Below, in pieces: positions 1 through 9,511 of a stretch of 64,000 bases of DNA (positions within the stretch are counted from its first letter, which is position 1; every line of letters starts with the position of its first letter). The notes under the pieces were generated by a model. That model was not told the DNA's origin. It made no database searches and saw nothing but the letters and a program-made list of their open reading frames with translations. This stretch comes from Singulisphaera sp. GP187 (GTDB lineage Bacteria > Planctomycetota > Planctomycetia > Isosphaerales > Isosphaeraceae): positions 1,392,727-1,456,726 of the forward strand of contig NZ_FSRB01000002.1 in the NCBI RefSeq assembly GCF_900129635.1. The letters are read 5' to 3'. Position numbers and translations under genes: made by a program.

Positions 1-381
1 GCGTTTCTGATGGGCTCGACGTTCACGGCGATGCTCCTGGGGCATCACTATCTCACGGCCCCGGCCATGTCGATTGCGCCCCTCCGGCGGTTCGTGAAGT
101 GTATGGCCTGGGGGCTTGGGATCAGGGCGTTCGTGGCGGGGCTCAGTCTCTGGTTCTGGTTCAATAGTCCTCCCGGCTCGAGCTTTTCGGCGGGTGTCTC
201 GCCTCTTTTCTTGACGATTCGCTGGGGAATGGGCTTCGCCGGCCTGGCCTTGGCCACCGTGATGACCTGGAAAACCGTGGAAATCCGTTCGACGCAATCG
301 GCGACCGGCATCCTCTATATTGCGGTCATCTTCGTGTTGATCGGAGAGCTGACTTCATTGTATTCCCCTGCGATGGGGTGA
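1..381 (+). CDS. Membrane protein, C-terminal fragment (5' end outside window)
   Basis: The reading frame is open from the first base, so the ATG at 10 may be internal and the gene probably begins upstream of the window. The visible ~125 residues hold about four hydrophobic segments separated by short basic loops, with no soluble domain and no motif I recognise. It ends with a TGA at 379-381 and is followed by 230 bases without a gene. An integral membrane protein is well supported; its function is unknown. Confidence 0.6.
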   Translation, partial: AFLMGSTFTAMLLGHHYLTAPAMSIAPLRRFVKCMAWGLGIRAFVAGLSLWFWFNSPPGSSFSAGVSPLFLTIRWGMGFAGLALATVMTWKTVEIRSTQSATGILYIAVIFVLIGELTSLYSPAMG

Positions 382-611
382 CAGTGGGTCGCGAGCCGGC
401 CGTCTATCGCGCGGGCGGGTGGAAACGGTAGAATGAAAGGTTCGCGACGAGGTGCGGAATTGGGGGAGGGTGAGTCGGTCGTTCGCGGGCGGTATCGAGT
501 GAACGACCACGGGGATTTTTGAGTCGAGCCGGTGCGAATCCTGAGTTGCGGCGGCGGCCTGATCATCCAAAAGGGGCGCGGGCGCGATCACGCAGAAAAT
601 AAGGGCGGCCG

Positions 612-1145
612 ATGGAGTTGACTTATCAGTGTCCGAACTGTAACGCGGTGGGCGAAGTCGCGCCGATTGAGTCGACCCCTTCGGTGACCTGTGGCGGCTG
701 CGCACTGAAACGCGACATGCACCCGGGCTCGTCCGAGCACGGGGAATTGAAGTCGTGCGCCTGGTGCGGGACGGAAGATCTCTACATCCAGAAAGACTTC
801 CCTCAGGGGCTCGGGCTCTTGATCGTGATCGTCGGCTTCGCGATCAGCACGGTCTTTTGGTATTATGAAATGCCATTGCTGACGTACATGGTGCTCTTGG
901 CCTCGGCCTTGCTCGACATGGTGCTATTTTATCGCGTGCCCGACGTCACGATCTGCTACCGTTGCCTGGGGCAGTATCGTGGACTCGGGTCGAATCCGTC
1001 GGGCCGGTTCAAGATGTTCGACCTGGCGGTCGGCGAGCGATACCGGCAGGAGCGGTTGCGCGTGGAGCAGTTGCGGGGCGAACGGGCTTCGGCCGATGCC
1101 ACATCCCCATCCCCATCCCCATCCTCATCCGAGAAGTCTAGCTGA
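612..1145 (+). CDS. Zinc-ribbon membrane protein of unknown function
   Basis: 177 residues. The N-terminus carries zinc-ribbon-like cysteine pairs (CPNC near residue 8, CGGC near 27, CAWC near 51) and a further CYRC pair lies after the membrane part. Two adjacent hydrophobic segments at about residues 70-115 suggest a hairpin in the membrane with the cysteine-rich parts on the same side. The C-terminus is a charged helix followed by a Pro-Ser tail encoded by a simple repeat. The start is an ATG behind a purine-rich AAGGGCGG. It lies 65 bases ahead of the oxidoreductase gene on the same strand and may be co-transcribed. I do not recognise a named family. Confidence 0.75.
   Translation: MELTYQCPNCNAVGEVAPIESTPSVTCGGCALKRDMHPGSSEHGELKSCAWCGTEDLYIQKDFPQGLGLLIVIVGFAISTVFWYYEMPLLTYMVLLASALLDMVLFYRVPDVTICYRCLGQYRGLGSNPSGRFKMFDLAVGERYRQERLRVEQLRGERASADATSPSPSPSSSEKSS
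1101..1131 (+). repeat. CCCCAT-type simple sequence repeat inside a coding region
   Basis: Four tandem copies of a CATCCC-like hexamer (last copy CATCCT) encode the Pro-Ser tail of the zinc-ribbon protein. The period is six, so copy-number changes keep the frame and would only lengthen or shorten the tail. Confidence 0.7.
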
Positions 1146-1210
1146 ACACTGGCGAATCCGACGCACCGTTTCGAACTGTTCTTCGGACTGTTTAAGGACG
1201 CGGCCCAGCC

Positions 1211-4189
1211 TTGGACGAGCGGCGAGCACGGATTCACGACGACCTGCGCGGAGTCATCGAGGGCGAGTTGCTATTCGAGCCACTCGAACGCGCGAATTAC
1301 GCGCATGACGCCAGTATTTACGAGATCGACCCGCTGGGGGTGATTGTCCCCCGGACCGAGCAGGATGTGGCGACCGCGGTCCGCTATGCCGCGGAGAACC
1401 AGATTGCCGTGCAGGCGCGCGGGGCGGGGACCGACCCGTCGGGCGGGGTCCTCGGCGCGGGGCTGGTGATTGATTTCAGTCGCCATTTTCGTCGGATCGT
1501 CTCGATCGCCGCCGACAGCGTGGTGGTTCAGCCGGGTGTGGTGCTCGACCATTTGAACGCACAGCTCGCGCCGATGGGTCGGCGGATCGGGCCCGATCCG
1601 GCCGGCTCTGAGTTCTGTACGATCGGCGGGATGATCGGCGTCGACGCCGTGGGGCCCCGTTCGCTCCGTTGGGGGTCGACCGGCGATTACGTGGCCCACC
1701 TTCGTGTGGTCTTCGCGCATGGCGAGGTCGCCGAGGTTGGTTACGAGCCCTGGCCCGAGTACGACGACGACGCGATCGACTTCAAGGGGGTGGTCGTCCG
1801 CAAGCTTGGAGCGCTGGCGAGGCACAACAGCGAGATGCTCTCGCGGCGGATCGCCCGGGCGCCTCGGAGCCGCGCCGGGTACGCCCTGGGGCGTTCGGCG
1901 ACCCCTTCGGGAATCGATCTGGCGCGATTGCTCGTGGGCTCGGAGGGGACCTTGGCCCTGGTCACCGAGGCGACCCTCCGGACCATCCCGATCCCCGCCG
2001 CGCAAGGGGTCGCGCTGCTTCCGTTCGCGCGACTCAGTGATGCCGCCATGGCGGTTGCCAAGTGCCTCGAGGAATCCCCTTCCGCCTGCGACCTCTATGA
2101 CTGGCGGTCACTTCACCTGGTGCGCGACGCCGTCCCGGCCTTTCGTGACTGGATCCCCGAACTGGCCGAGTCGGTCTTGATCGTCGAGTTCGAGGGGGAC
2201 GATCCGAATGAGGTGGCCGACCGGCTTCGCCGCCTGACGAACCGGATGATCCGCTCGCGATTGCTCGTCGCCGACCCGGTCGAGTTCACCCGCCGCGCCG
2301 AGGCCGAACGGGTGCTCAATCTCCGCCGCGTCGTCGAGCCGCTCCTGATGCGGATGAAAGGACCCGCTCGGCCCATTCCGTTCATCGAAGATGTGGCCGT
2401 TCCGCCCGCGGCGCTGGCGGAATTCCTCCACCAACTGCAAAATATTTTCAAACATCATGACGTGAGCTGGACCTTGGATGCGCAGGCCGGTCTCGGCCTG
2501 CTGCGGATTCGCCCCTTCCTCGACATCGCCGACCCGTCCGACCTGGCCAAGATCGAGCCGTTGGCCACTCAGGTCGTCGACGCCGCGCTCGACCTGGGAG
2601 GTGCGATCTCGGGCGCCCATGGCTGCGGTCTTGTCCGGACTCAGTTCCTGAGACGTCAGTTCGGGGATCAGGTCCAGCTCTTCCGCGAGATCAAGGATGC
2701 GTTCGACCCGTTGAACGTCCTCAACCCCGGCAAGGTCATTGGTGACGACCCGCACCTGATCACCCGCAACATCAAGCGGATGCCCGTTCCGGTTCCCGAG
2801 CCGGAACCGGACGAGGATGCGGAAGCGGAAACGGGAACCGCGGCCACATCGTGGATTCTGCCCGTGCTCCGCTGGACCGATCGAAGCCCGATGGAGACGG
2901 CCTCGGCCTGCAACGGCTGTGGGGCCTGCCGGACCTCCGACCCGTCGGCGCGGATGTGCCCGACGTTCCGGGCCCTCGGGTCCGAGGCGGCCACCCCGCG
3001 CTCCAAGGCGAATCTGATCCGCCAGATGATGGCCGGGGCGATCGATCCCAAGCTTTGGGGAACCGAGGAACTGCGCCAGAATGCCGACCTCTGCATTCAT
3101 TGCAACCTCTGTTCGAAGGAGTGTCCGTCGGGCCTCGATGTCTCGACCCTGATGCTCGAGGCCAAGGCGGCGTACGCCGAGAACCATGGGCTGCCGCCGG
3201 TGGACTGGATGCTCTCCCGCGTTGACCTCTGGTCGCGGGTGGCCAGCCGATTCCCGATCATCAGCAACGCGCTCTTATCGAACGGGACCACGCGCTGGTT
3301 GTTCGAGCGGCTCTTCGGCCTCGCCAAGCTCCGACGACTACCGAAGGTGCATCGAACCCCGTTCGTCCGCCGCGCCGCGAGACAGGGGCTGACTCGACCG
3401 AGGCCCCAGGCGCCTGGTCCTCGGGTCTTGTACTTTGTTGATGTGTACGCCAACTACTTCGATCAAGAGTTGGCCGAGGCGGCCGTGGCCGTGCTTCATC
3501 AGGCGGAGGTCAACGTTTACGTCCCGACGGCGCAGCGCGGTTCGGGCATGCCGGCTCTGGTTGCGGGCGATATCGACCACGCACGTGACCTGGCGTTGGC
3601 GAACCTTCGCGTCCTCGGCAATGCGGTTCGCGATGGCTACACGATCGTCTGCTCCGAGCCGACCGCTACTTTGATGCTCCGCCACGAGTATCTCAAGCTG
3701 ACCGACGATCTCGACGCCGCACTCGTGGCGGCGAACACGTTCGACCTTGGCCAGTACCTCGCCGGTCTCGAGGCGCGGGGGCAACTTCCCGCGCCCAAGC
3801 ATCCGCTCCGCGCCCGGGTCGGCTACCACCAACCCTGCCATCTCCGCGCCCTCGATGTGGGGACGCCAGGGCTCGACCTGATCCGGAACATCCCCGAGCT
3901 CGACGTCGAATTCATCGATCGCGGCTGCTCCGGGATGGCGGGAACCTTCGGCCTGGCACGCGACCACTTCCGGACCTCACTCCGCGCGGGGCGGCCCCTA
4001 TTGAACCGGCTCCGCGACGTCGACATCGAGATCGGTTCCACCGAGTGTGGGGCCTGTCGAATGCAGATGGAGCAAGGAGCCCCCAAGCGGACGCTTCATC
4101 CCATCAAGCTCTTGAGCATGAGCTACGGACTGAACCCCGCCCTGCTCCGCCAGTTCAAGGCACCCAAGGCCCGTCACGAGGTCTTGTAA
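1211..4189 (+). CDS. Fused FAD-linked oxidase / [4Fe-4S] oxidoreductase (glycolate oxidase/D-lactate dehydrogenase type)
   Basis: 992 residues from a TTG start. The N-terminal half is a PCMH-type FAD-binding domain (VQARGAGTDPSGGV near residue 73, GSEGTLALVTE near 245) followed by an FAD-oxidase C-terminal domain (ISGAHGCGLVRT, NPGKVIG). The second half has two ferredoxin-like clusters, CNGCGAC...CP near 565 and CIHCNLCSKECP near 630, and a C-terminal cysteine-rich (CCG-like) region with HQPCH, GCSGMAG and ECGACRMQ. This is the GlpC/GlcD fusion architecture (YdiJ-like) that oxidises 2-hydroxy acids and passes electrons to the quinone pool or a soluble acceptor. The exact substrate cannot be read from sequence. 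The N-terminus matches the family start closely. Confidence 0.88.
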   Translation: MDERRARIHDDLRGVIEGELLFEPLERANYAHDASIYEIDPLGVIVPRTEQDVATAVRYAAENQIAVQARGAGTDPSGGVLGAGLVIDFSRHFRRIVSIAADSVVVQPGVVLDHLNAQLAPMGRRIGPDPAGSEFCTIGGMIGVDAVGPRSLRWGSTGDYVAHLRVVFAHGEVAEVGYEPWPEYDDDAIDFKGVVVRKLGALARHNSEMLSRRIARAPRSRAGYALGRSATPSGIDLARLLVGSEGTLALVTEATLRTIPIPAAQGVALLPFARLSDAAMAVAKCLEESPSACDLYDWRSLHLVRDAVPAFRDWIPELAESVLIVEFEGDDPNEVADRLRRLTNRMIRSRLLVADPVEFTRRAEAERVLNLRRVVEPLLMRMKGPARPIPFIEDVAVPPAALAEFLHQLQNIFKHHDVSWTLDAQAGLGLLRIRPFLDIADPSDLAKIEPLATQVVDAALDLGGAISGAHGCGLVRTQFLRRQFGDQVQLFREIKDAFDPLNVLNPGKVIGDDPHLITRNIKRMPVPVPEPEPDEDAEAETGTAATSWILPVLRWTDRSPMETASACNGCGACRTSDPSARMCPTFRALGSEAATPRSKANLIRQMMAGAIDPKLWGTEELRQNADLCIHCNLCSKECPSGLDVSTLMLEAKAAYAENHGLPPVDWMLSRVDLWSRVASRFPIISNALLSNGTTRWLFERLFGLAKLRRLPKVHRTPFVRRAARQGLTRPRPQAPGPRVLYFVDVYANYFDQELAEAAVAVLHQAEVNVYVPTAQRGSGMPALVAGDIDHARDLALANLRVLGNAVRDGYTIVCSEPTATLMLRHEYLKLTDDLDAALVAANTFDLGQYLAGLEARGQLPAPKHPLRARVGYHQPCHLRALDVGTPGLDLIRNIPELDVEFIDRGCSGMAGTFGLARDHFRTSLRAGRPLLNRLRDVDIEIGSTECGACRMQMEQGAPKRTLHPIKLLSMSYGLNPALLRQFKAPKARHEVL

Positions 4190-4212
4190 ATGGCCCGGCG
4201 GCGGTTCCTGGG

Positions 4213-4241
4213 TTGACGCTTGGGGACGTCGCGGCTATCTT
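4213..4241 (+). promoter_or_regulatory. Sigma-70-like promoter upstream of lptD
   Basis: TTGACG (4213-4218), 17 bases, then TATCTT (4236-4241). It lies just after the oxidoreductase stop codon and about 250 bases before the chosen lptD start, implying a long leader. Otherwise the ~300-base gap from 4190 to 4493 shows nothing coding that I trust. This is motif matching only. Confidence 0.45.
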
Positions 4242-4493
4242 GCCCGCCGATTGTCCCGTCTCAAGTCATGTCCTGACACACTCGATTGTCACCTCGCGGA
4301 TTCGAACGGGCGACGTGCCGCGTCGCCACTGACTGCTAATCCGGTCACGTTCGGAACGCATCGAAGAACGCCTTGGGATCTTGACGCTTTTCGGAGCGTG
4401 AATGACGTGATTCCGAAATGCGACGCTCAATCATCGGGTTCGGCCAGGGAAGGCCGGCTCTTGCGGTGGCTTGGTCGACTATGGGGAGGTGCC

Positions 4494-7400
4494 GTGCGGG
4501 TGCACGAGCAAACCACCGACAGCACGCGTCGGACATGGTGCTGGATCATTCTGGGGATCACGCTGGCTTCGAGCCCCGTTCAGGCTCAGAGCGACGCGGA
4601 ATCCGCACAGTCGGCGCGATCGGCTGACCCGATCGATCTGGCCGCGGGCTCGATCCGACTCTGGAACCAGGGCGCCGAGCAATGGCTGCTGCTCCAGGGG
4701 AAGGTCGCGATTCACCAGGGCTTGGAAGGCGTACGCGCCAACCAAGCGGTGATCAGGGTGACTCGGTCCGAGACGCGAACCGGTGTCTCACACCGGATCG
4801 ATGTCTACGCCGAGGGGCAGGCGCAGCCAATCGGCCGCCCTGTCTCCCCCCGGAACAGCTATCGAACGACCCTGGTGACGGATAAGAATATCCGGTTTAA
4901 GCCCTATGATAATAAGGTTGTGGCACGCGAACCCGGCCCTCCGAAAGGCGTGACGATTCTCGACCGCGCGTTCCCGGCGACTCAACCGGCCAATACCGCA
5001 CGCTCGACAGTGCCGCTGCCGAGAACGCGTTCGGTCAGTCCGGCTGCGCAGCCGCCTGCGGCCACATCCCCATTGATCCCGGAGATCGCGCCGAGTCCGG
5101 CGATCGTCACGCCCACGACGGTCACCCGCCGCGTGGTCCCCGCGACGCAAGCGGATGAGGTTCCGCGCTCCACCCTGCCGCGGCGGAGTTCCGGTCCGGT
5201 GATCCCGGTCGAGCATTTGAACGCGTCGACATCCGTGAACGTCCCGACTTCGTCGGATGTCTCGCCGGCCACGCCAGCCAGCCGTGGGTATCCCGTGGCT
5301 CAAGGGGCCGAGACTCCGACTCTCGCCACACCCCAGCCGATTCCGCCCCCGATCATTCCGGCAGTCGTGCCCGTCACGGAGCCACTGCCGGAGTTCACCT
5401 CGGTGCCGCCCCCCGTGCTGCCGACAACGGCTTCGGTGTCGGCCGATCGCGCGGAAACAGCCGAGAAGATCGACCGAGTCGTGGTTCCGACCCAGTTCGA
5501 GCCGGAAGGGTTTGATGGGGGTTCAGCGGGCGATCCACCGGGCGGGTTCCCTTCGCCGGTCGAGTCGCCGGAGATGGAGGATGCACCGAGCGTCCCCAAT
5601 CTCTCACCGTTTCCTCTCGAGCCTCCGACCGAGCTGGAACCTCTGCCCGGTCCGGGTCTCGAGCCGGTCCCCGGCTCGCCGAATGGCGAGGCCGCGCGGC
5701 CTGGCAAGCCCGCGTCCCCCGCGATTCCGATCATGCCCGGCACGGCGCGGACGACGCGGATGATTTCACGCGACGGGACCCCGTACACACTGCAAACCCT
5801 TCCCACTGTCGACGGCTACACCACGACCGTCATTCGGGGGGGCGTGAACGTTCTCACCGTGTCACCGCCGCCGACGGGTGTACTCGACCTCTCGGCCGAC
5901 CGGGTGATCATCTGGCGCAAGACGGGTGCCAAGTCCAGCATCGGTCCCAACGGTGAACTGATCGAAAACGCCGGTGACCCGATGGAGGTCTATCTCGAAG
6001 GTCACGTGATCATTCGCCAGGATAAGCAGACGGTGGCCGGCAGTGGCGATCAGCAGACGATCCATGCCGAGCAAGCGTTTTATAATATCCAGGCGGGTCG
6101 ATTCATCGCGGACAAGGCCGAGCTCCACATGTTCGCTCCCGGCCTGATCGCTCCGACCAAGATGTTCTCACCGCGGATCGAGCAGTTCCGTCCGCTCGTT
6201 CCTGGGAAGAACGGTGGCCTGGAATATGGACTCGAGGAGATTCGGGCCGATCAGACCATGCTCACCGGCAGCCGCTTCCCGGTGCCTGGGTACCGATTCA
6301 CCAGCCGATCGGTCGACATCACTCACGTCGTGAGTGCGAAGACCGACCCCAACACGGGCCAGACTGTCGGAGATCCGCGCAACCCAAGCACCGAGCCGGA
6401 CCTGACCTGGCGAATCGATGCGCGGCGAAACGTGTTCTACCTCGGGGCCCTGCCTGTCTTCTACTGGCCGCGGATCCTCGGCAACGCCGACGACATCGAA
6501 CCGCCGATGCGCCAAATTCGCTACGGCTATAACAACTACCTCGGACATCAAGTTCTCGCCGACTTCAACGGGTTCCGCGTGTTCGGTATTCGCAAACCGG
6601 ATTGGATCGATAACTGGAATATCGATGTCGATTACTTGAGCATGCGCACCCAGCAGTTCCCTGCCTTGGGATCGGAAGTCGGTTGGTTCGGCAAAGACTT
6701 CATCAGCGATCTGTTTGACCCGTACCGGCGCGAAAAGCGCGACGTCGACCGCGTCGGACCTGACGGCTACTTCGGCTACCTGGATATGTGGGGATTGCGA
6801 GACGACGGTATCGACGTCCTCGGTGCCGGACCGGCAGTCGTCACGCCGTCCGGAGACATTCGCCTTCCCGATGGGACGGTGCCGGGTAAGCGCGGCTTTC
6901 AACGAGGCTTTAGCGGAATTCCGGGGCTCCCGAATGGCGTCCCCGCCTTCCAGAAGTTTCGAGGCCGCATCAATATGCGGCATATGCAGTCGCTCCTCGG
7001 AGCCGACGCCGATCCTTACGAGGACTTTCGGTTACAGGTGGAGGCCGCCTACGTCTCCGACCGTCAGTTCCTGGAAGAATACTATAAGCGTTTGACCGAG
7101 ACCGGGCTCGACCAGGAGACCTTGGGCTACGTCATTCGCCAGAAAGACAACTGGGCCTGGTCGATCTGGACCGAGGCCAACCTGCAGAACTTCAACACCG
7201 AGACCCAGTGGCTGCCTCGGCTCGACTACTACCGCCTGGGCGATTCCCCCTTGGGGAACCTGCTGACCTACGACCAGCATTCAGGCATTGATTACGCGAA
7301 TGTTCACACGGCCGTGGAAGTGAACAACCCGAATATCTTTGCGTTCATGCCCTATGATCCGATCTCGAATACCAGCGGAGTCTTCAGGTCGGGACGTGCC

Positions 7401-8504
7401 TACACCAACCACGAACTCGACATGCCGCTGAACTTCGGTAACATCCTTCGGGTTGTTCCCTACGTCCAAGGGCAAGCGGTCGGCTGGGACAACCAGATCA
7501 GCGGCAATGCCGTCGGCCGGCTCTGGGGTGCCGCGGGCGCCCGGGCCGACATCATGGCGTGGCGCCGCTATCCCGATATCGAAAGTGACCTGTTCAACGT
7601 CCACGGCTTGAACCACAAGGTCAATTTCCAGGCCGACTATCGCAACGCCTATTCCAACGTGAATCTGAATGAGATCGGAATCCAGGACGACCTCGACGAC
7701 AACACGTACGAGTTCGTCAGACGGTACTTCGCACTCTTCCAATACCACGGGGGACTGCTTCCGCCCCAGTACGACCCGCGCCACCTGATCATGAGGCGGG
7801 CGATTTCGCCGATCACGGGAACGACCGACGTTCAGGGGACCATTCAGACCCTCCAGTTGAACATGCACTCGCGGCTTCAGACCAAGCGGGGGCCTGAAGG
7901 GAGACGGCGGATCATGGACTTCATGACCTTCGACCTCTCGACAACCTACTTCCCCTACGCCCAGCGCGATAACTTCGGCAAGGCGTTCGGCCAGAACTCG
8001 TATAACTGGCAGTGGTTCCTCGGCGATCGCACGAGCCTGGTCTCCTACGGCTGGTTTGAGTTCTTCGACATCGGGGGCAAGCCGAAATTCCAGGCGAGCA
8101 AGAACCTGGCGCAAGACCCGTTCGGCCTGAACGTGATTACCTCGGGGATCTCGATTAGCCGCCCCCCTCGTGGGAATATCTTTATCGGTTACACGATCCT
8201 CGATAGCGGTCAGATCACGACCTCGGCGTTGAACCCAAGCGTCAGCTACTGGATGAGCCCGAAGTGGTACGGGACCTTCTCCACGTCGTATGACTTCGGT
8301 AACGCCATCTGGCTGTCGTCGATGTTCTCGTTCACTCGGGTCGGGGCCGACTACCTGACGACGATCGGCTTGGTAGTCGATCCCCAGCGCAACAATTTCT
8401 CCCAGATCGCGATCGCGATTTCGCCCCGCCTCAGCCCTGGAATCCGCCTGGGATCAGGGAGTGGGCTGAACCAGTTCGACTCGCGGTATGCACCGACACA
8501 ATGA
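4494..8504 (+). CDS. lptD: LPS-assembly protein LptD (OstA) homologue
   Basis: About 1,336 residues. I chose the GTG at 4494 because GGGGAGG (4483-4489) sits just upstream and a signal peptide follows (basic stretch, WCWIILGITLASS, cut near QAQ); the frame is open back to 4251. An OstA-like jelly-roll segment (DLAAGSIRLWNQGAEQWLLL) is followed by a ~300-residue Pro/Thr-rich insert, then a second OstA-like part (DLSADRVIIWRK) and a long beta-barrel domain with aromatic-rich strands and a C-terminus typical of LptD. In Gram-negative bacteria LptD inserts LPS into the outer leaflet of the outer membrane. The long insert is unusual. The stop overlaps the next gene by four bases. Confidence 0.82.
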   Translation: MRVHEQTTDSTRRTWCWIILGITLASSPVQAQSDAESAQSARSADPIDLAAGSIRLWNQGAEQWLLLQGKVAIHQGLEGVRANQAVIRVTRSETRTGVSHRIDVYAEGQAQPIGRPVSPRNSYRTTLVTDKNIRFKPYDNKVVAREPGPPKGVTILDRAFPATQPANTARSTVPLPRTRSVSPAAQPPAATSPLIPEIAPSPAIVTPTTVTRRVVPATQADEVPRSTLPRRSSGPVIPVEHLNASTSVNVPTSSDVSPATPASRGYPVAQGAETPTLATPQPIPPPIIPAVVPVTEPLPEFTSVPPPVLPTTASVSADRAETAEKIDRVVVPTQFEPEGFDGGSAGDPPGGFPSPVESPEMEDAPSVPNLSPFPLEPPTELEPLPGPGLEPVPGSPNGEAARPGKPASPAIPIMPGTARTTRMISRDGTPYTLQTLPTVDGYTTTVIRGGVNVLTVSPPPTGVLDLSADRVIIWRKTGAKSSIGPNGELIENAGDPMEVYLEGHVIIRQDKQTVAGSGDQQTIHAEQAFYNIQAGRFIADKAELHMFAPGLIAPTKMFSPRIEQFRPLVPGKNGGLEYGLEEIRADQTMLTGSRFPVPGYRFTSRSVDITHVVSAKTDPNTGQTVGDPRNPSTEPDLTWRIDARRNVFYLGALPVFYWPRILGNADDIEPPMRQIRYGYNNYLGHQVLADFNGFRVFGIRKPDWIDNWNIDVDYLSMRTQQFPALGSEVGWFGKDFISDLFDPYRREKRDVDRVGPDGYFGYLDMWGLRDDGIDVLGAGPAVVTPSGDIRLPDGTVPGKRGFQRGFSGIPGLPNGVPAFQKFRGRINMRHMQSLLGADADPYEDFRLQVEAAYVSDRQFLEEYYKRLTETGLDQETLGYVIRQKDNWAWSIWTEANLQNFNTETQWLPRLDYYRLGDSPLGNLLTYDQHSGIDYANVHTAVEVNNPNIFAFMPYDPISNTSGVFRSGRAYTNHELDMPLNFGNILRVVPYVQGQAVGWDNQISGNAVGRLWGAAGARADIMAWRRYPDIESDLFNVHGLNHKVNFQADYRNAYSNVNLNEIGIQDDLDDNTYEFVRRYFALFQYHGGLLPPQYDPRHLIMRRAISPITGTTDVQGTIQTLQLNMHSRLQTKRGPEGRRRIMDFMTFDLSTTYFPYAQRDNFGKAFGQNSYNWQWFLGDRTSLVSYGWFEFFDIGGKPKFQASKNLAQDPFGLNVITSGISISRPPRGNIFIGYTILDSGQITTSALNPSVSYWMSPKWYGTFSTSYDFGNAIWLSSMFSFTRVGADYLTTIGLVVDPQRNNFSQIAIAISPRLSPGIRLGSGSGLNQFDSRYAPTQ

Positions 8505-9049
8505 CCATGAATGAGTTGCGGGATCCATCGGGACGAGTTCCGAATCGACCTGGGGGCCAGTTCATGTTCGACGGAGCTCACGAGACTGAGATGCCACGCG
8601 GCCTGTTGACCGTCCCGGTCCGCGCCGACGACGACTGGAGTGAGTTCGACCCGCCGGGGATTTGGACGGCCCGCGCGGGCCGCCGGAACTCACGCGAGAA
8701 GTTCGCGGCCGGTCTCCGAGGATTGAAGCACGCGATTCGAGGCGACTCGAGCTTCTTCGCCCATGGCTACCGCGGGATCCTGATCGCCATGACGGCCGCC
8801 CTGCTCGGGGTCAGCCCCTGGTCGTGGTGCCTGCTCGTGATCGCCGCCTGCATGGTGCTGCTGTCCGAATTGACCCACAGTGCCATCGATACGCTGGCGC
8901 GTGCGGTCGGCGATCCCGAGGCGCCACCCCTCCGAATGGCCCGCGAGATCGCCGCGGCCTGCGTCCTGGTCGCCGCCTTCGGATCGGGCGCGGTGACTGT
9001 GGTCGTGCTGACCATGAAGTTCGGTGAACTGCTCGGCTGGTGGAACTGA
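8501..9049 (+). CDS. Divergent diacylglycerol/undecaprenol kinase (DgkA)-like membrane protein
   Basis: 182 residues; the ATG overlaps the lptD stop (ATGA), so the two are translationally coupled. After a ~65-residue soluble leader the sequence follows the DgkA fold: an amphipathic GLRGLKHAIRGD helix, then three hydrophobic segments. The conserved ELxNTAIE motif appears as ELTHSAID and the KDxxAAAVL motif as REIAAACVL. Thus the catalytic-region Asn is His and two acidic residues are conservatively swapped. It may phosphorylate a lipid for envelope synthesis, but the substitutions make activity uncertain. Pairing with lptD supports a role in outer-membrane lipid supply or recycling. Confidence 0.65.
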   Translation: MTMNELRDPSGRVPNRPGGQFMFDGAHETEMPRGLLTVPVRADDDWSEFDPPGIWTARAGRRNSREKFAAGLRGLKHAIRGDSSFFAHGYRGILIAMTAALLGVSPWSWCLLVIAACMVLLSELTHSAIDTLARAVGDPEAPPLRMAREIAAACVLVAAFGSGAVTVVVLTMKFGELLGWWN

Positions 9050-9100
9050 TCAACAGCCCGGGAGCCGCCACCCGGCCGGACCAATGATTAACCATTAAGC

Positions 9101-9123
9101 GTTTCGGCCTAAGTTTCGGCCTA
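9101..9123 (+). repeat. Two tandem copies of GTTTCGGCCTA
   Basis: GTTTCGGCCTA occurs at 9101-9111 and again at 9113-9123, immediately before the AAGGAG ribosome-binding site of a short reading frame. Two copies spaced one helical turn apart could be an operator, but nothing else supports that. Confidence 0.45.
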
Positions 9124-9137
9124 TTAAGGAGATTTCG

Positions 9138-9332
9138 ATGCTGTCGCCACGCTACCGGGTTTTCTGCCCGGTCTCGGGTGACCCGGATCCACGAGAACGG
9201 TTCACGAATGAGTGGCGTACACTGGGGATCGAAGTCGGGAGAATCGTCGACCCGGCCCTGGTTTTTCCAAGGAAATCTCAGCCGGGCCGGCCGAGCCACC
9301 GCTTGAACCACGAAGCTCAACCCGTAGCATGA
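9138..9332 (+). CDS. Possible small protein (64 residues), unknown
   Basis: The ATG at 9138 has an excellent ribosome-binding site, AAGGAG at 9126-9131, with a six-base gap. The product is basic, Pro/Arg-rich, with no membrane segment and no family I recognise. Support is only the ribosome-binding site; composition is not strongly coding-like. It lies in the 460-base gap between the DgkA-like gene and the end of the convergent BIG2 gene; apart from the nearby hairpin I see nothing else there. Confidence 0.3.
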   Translation: MLSPRYRVFCPVSGDPDPRERFTNEWRTLGIEVGRIVDPALVFPRKSQPGRPSHRLNHEAQPVA

Positions 9333-9411
9333 TCGGCCCGACCGCTCCCCGTTGCGAATTTCGATCGGGCCGACCGAGCGACTCGCGACTCTCAAAGCTC
9401 CACCGAAGTCA

Positions 9412-9464
9412 GTGGCCCAGCCGGCCCGGCTGGGTTTCGTCCCTTGCCATTTCGGCCGGGCCAC
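9412..9464. terminator. Imperfect hairpin between convergent genes
   Basis: GTGGCCC (9412-9418) pairs with GGGCCAC (9458-9464); after one mismatch a further GCCG/CGGC pairing extends the stem. It lies downstream of the minus-strand BIG2 gene. There is no strong T-run on either side, so termination is only a guess. Confidence 0.3.
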
Positions 9465-9511
9465 TTCCTCTTTTCCTTCGCGGTGCGCAACTCAAAGGTG
9501 AACTGCTCTAG

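Noticed and set aside
4297..4345. tRNA-like pieces (GATTCGAAC and GACTGCTAATCC)
   Set aside because: The T-loop-like piece is on the minus strand and the anticodon-like piece on the plus strand; no cloverleaf can be drawn on either strand.
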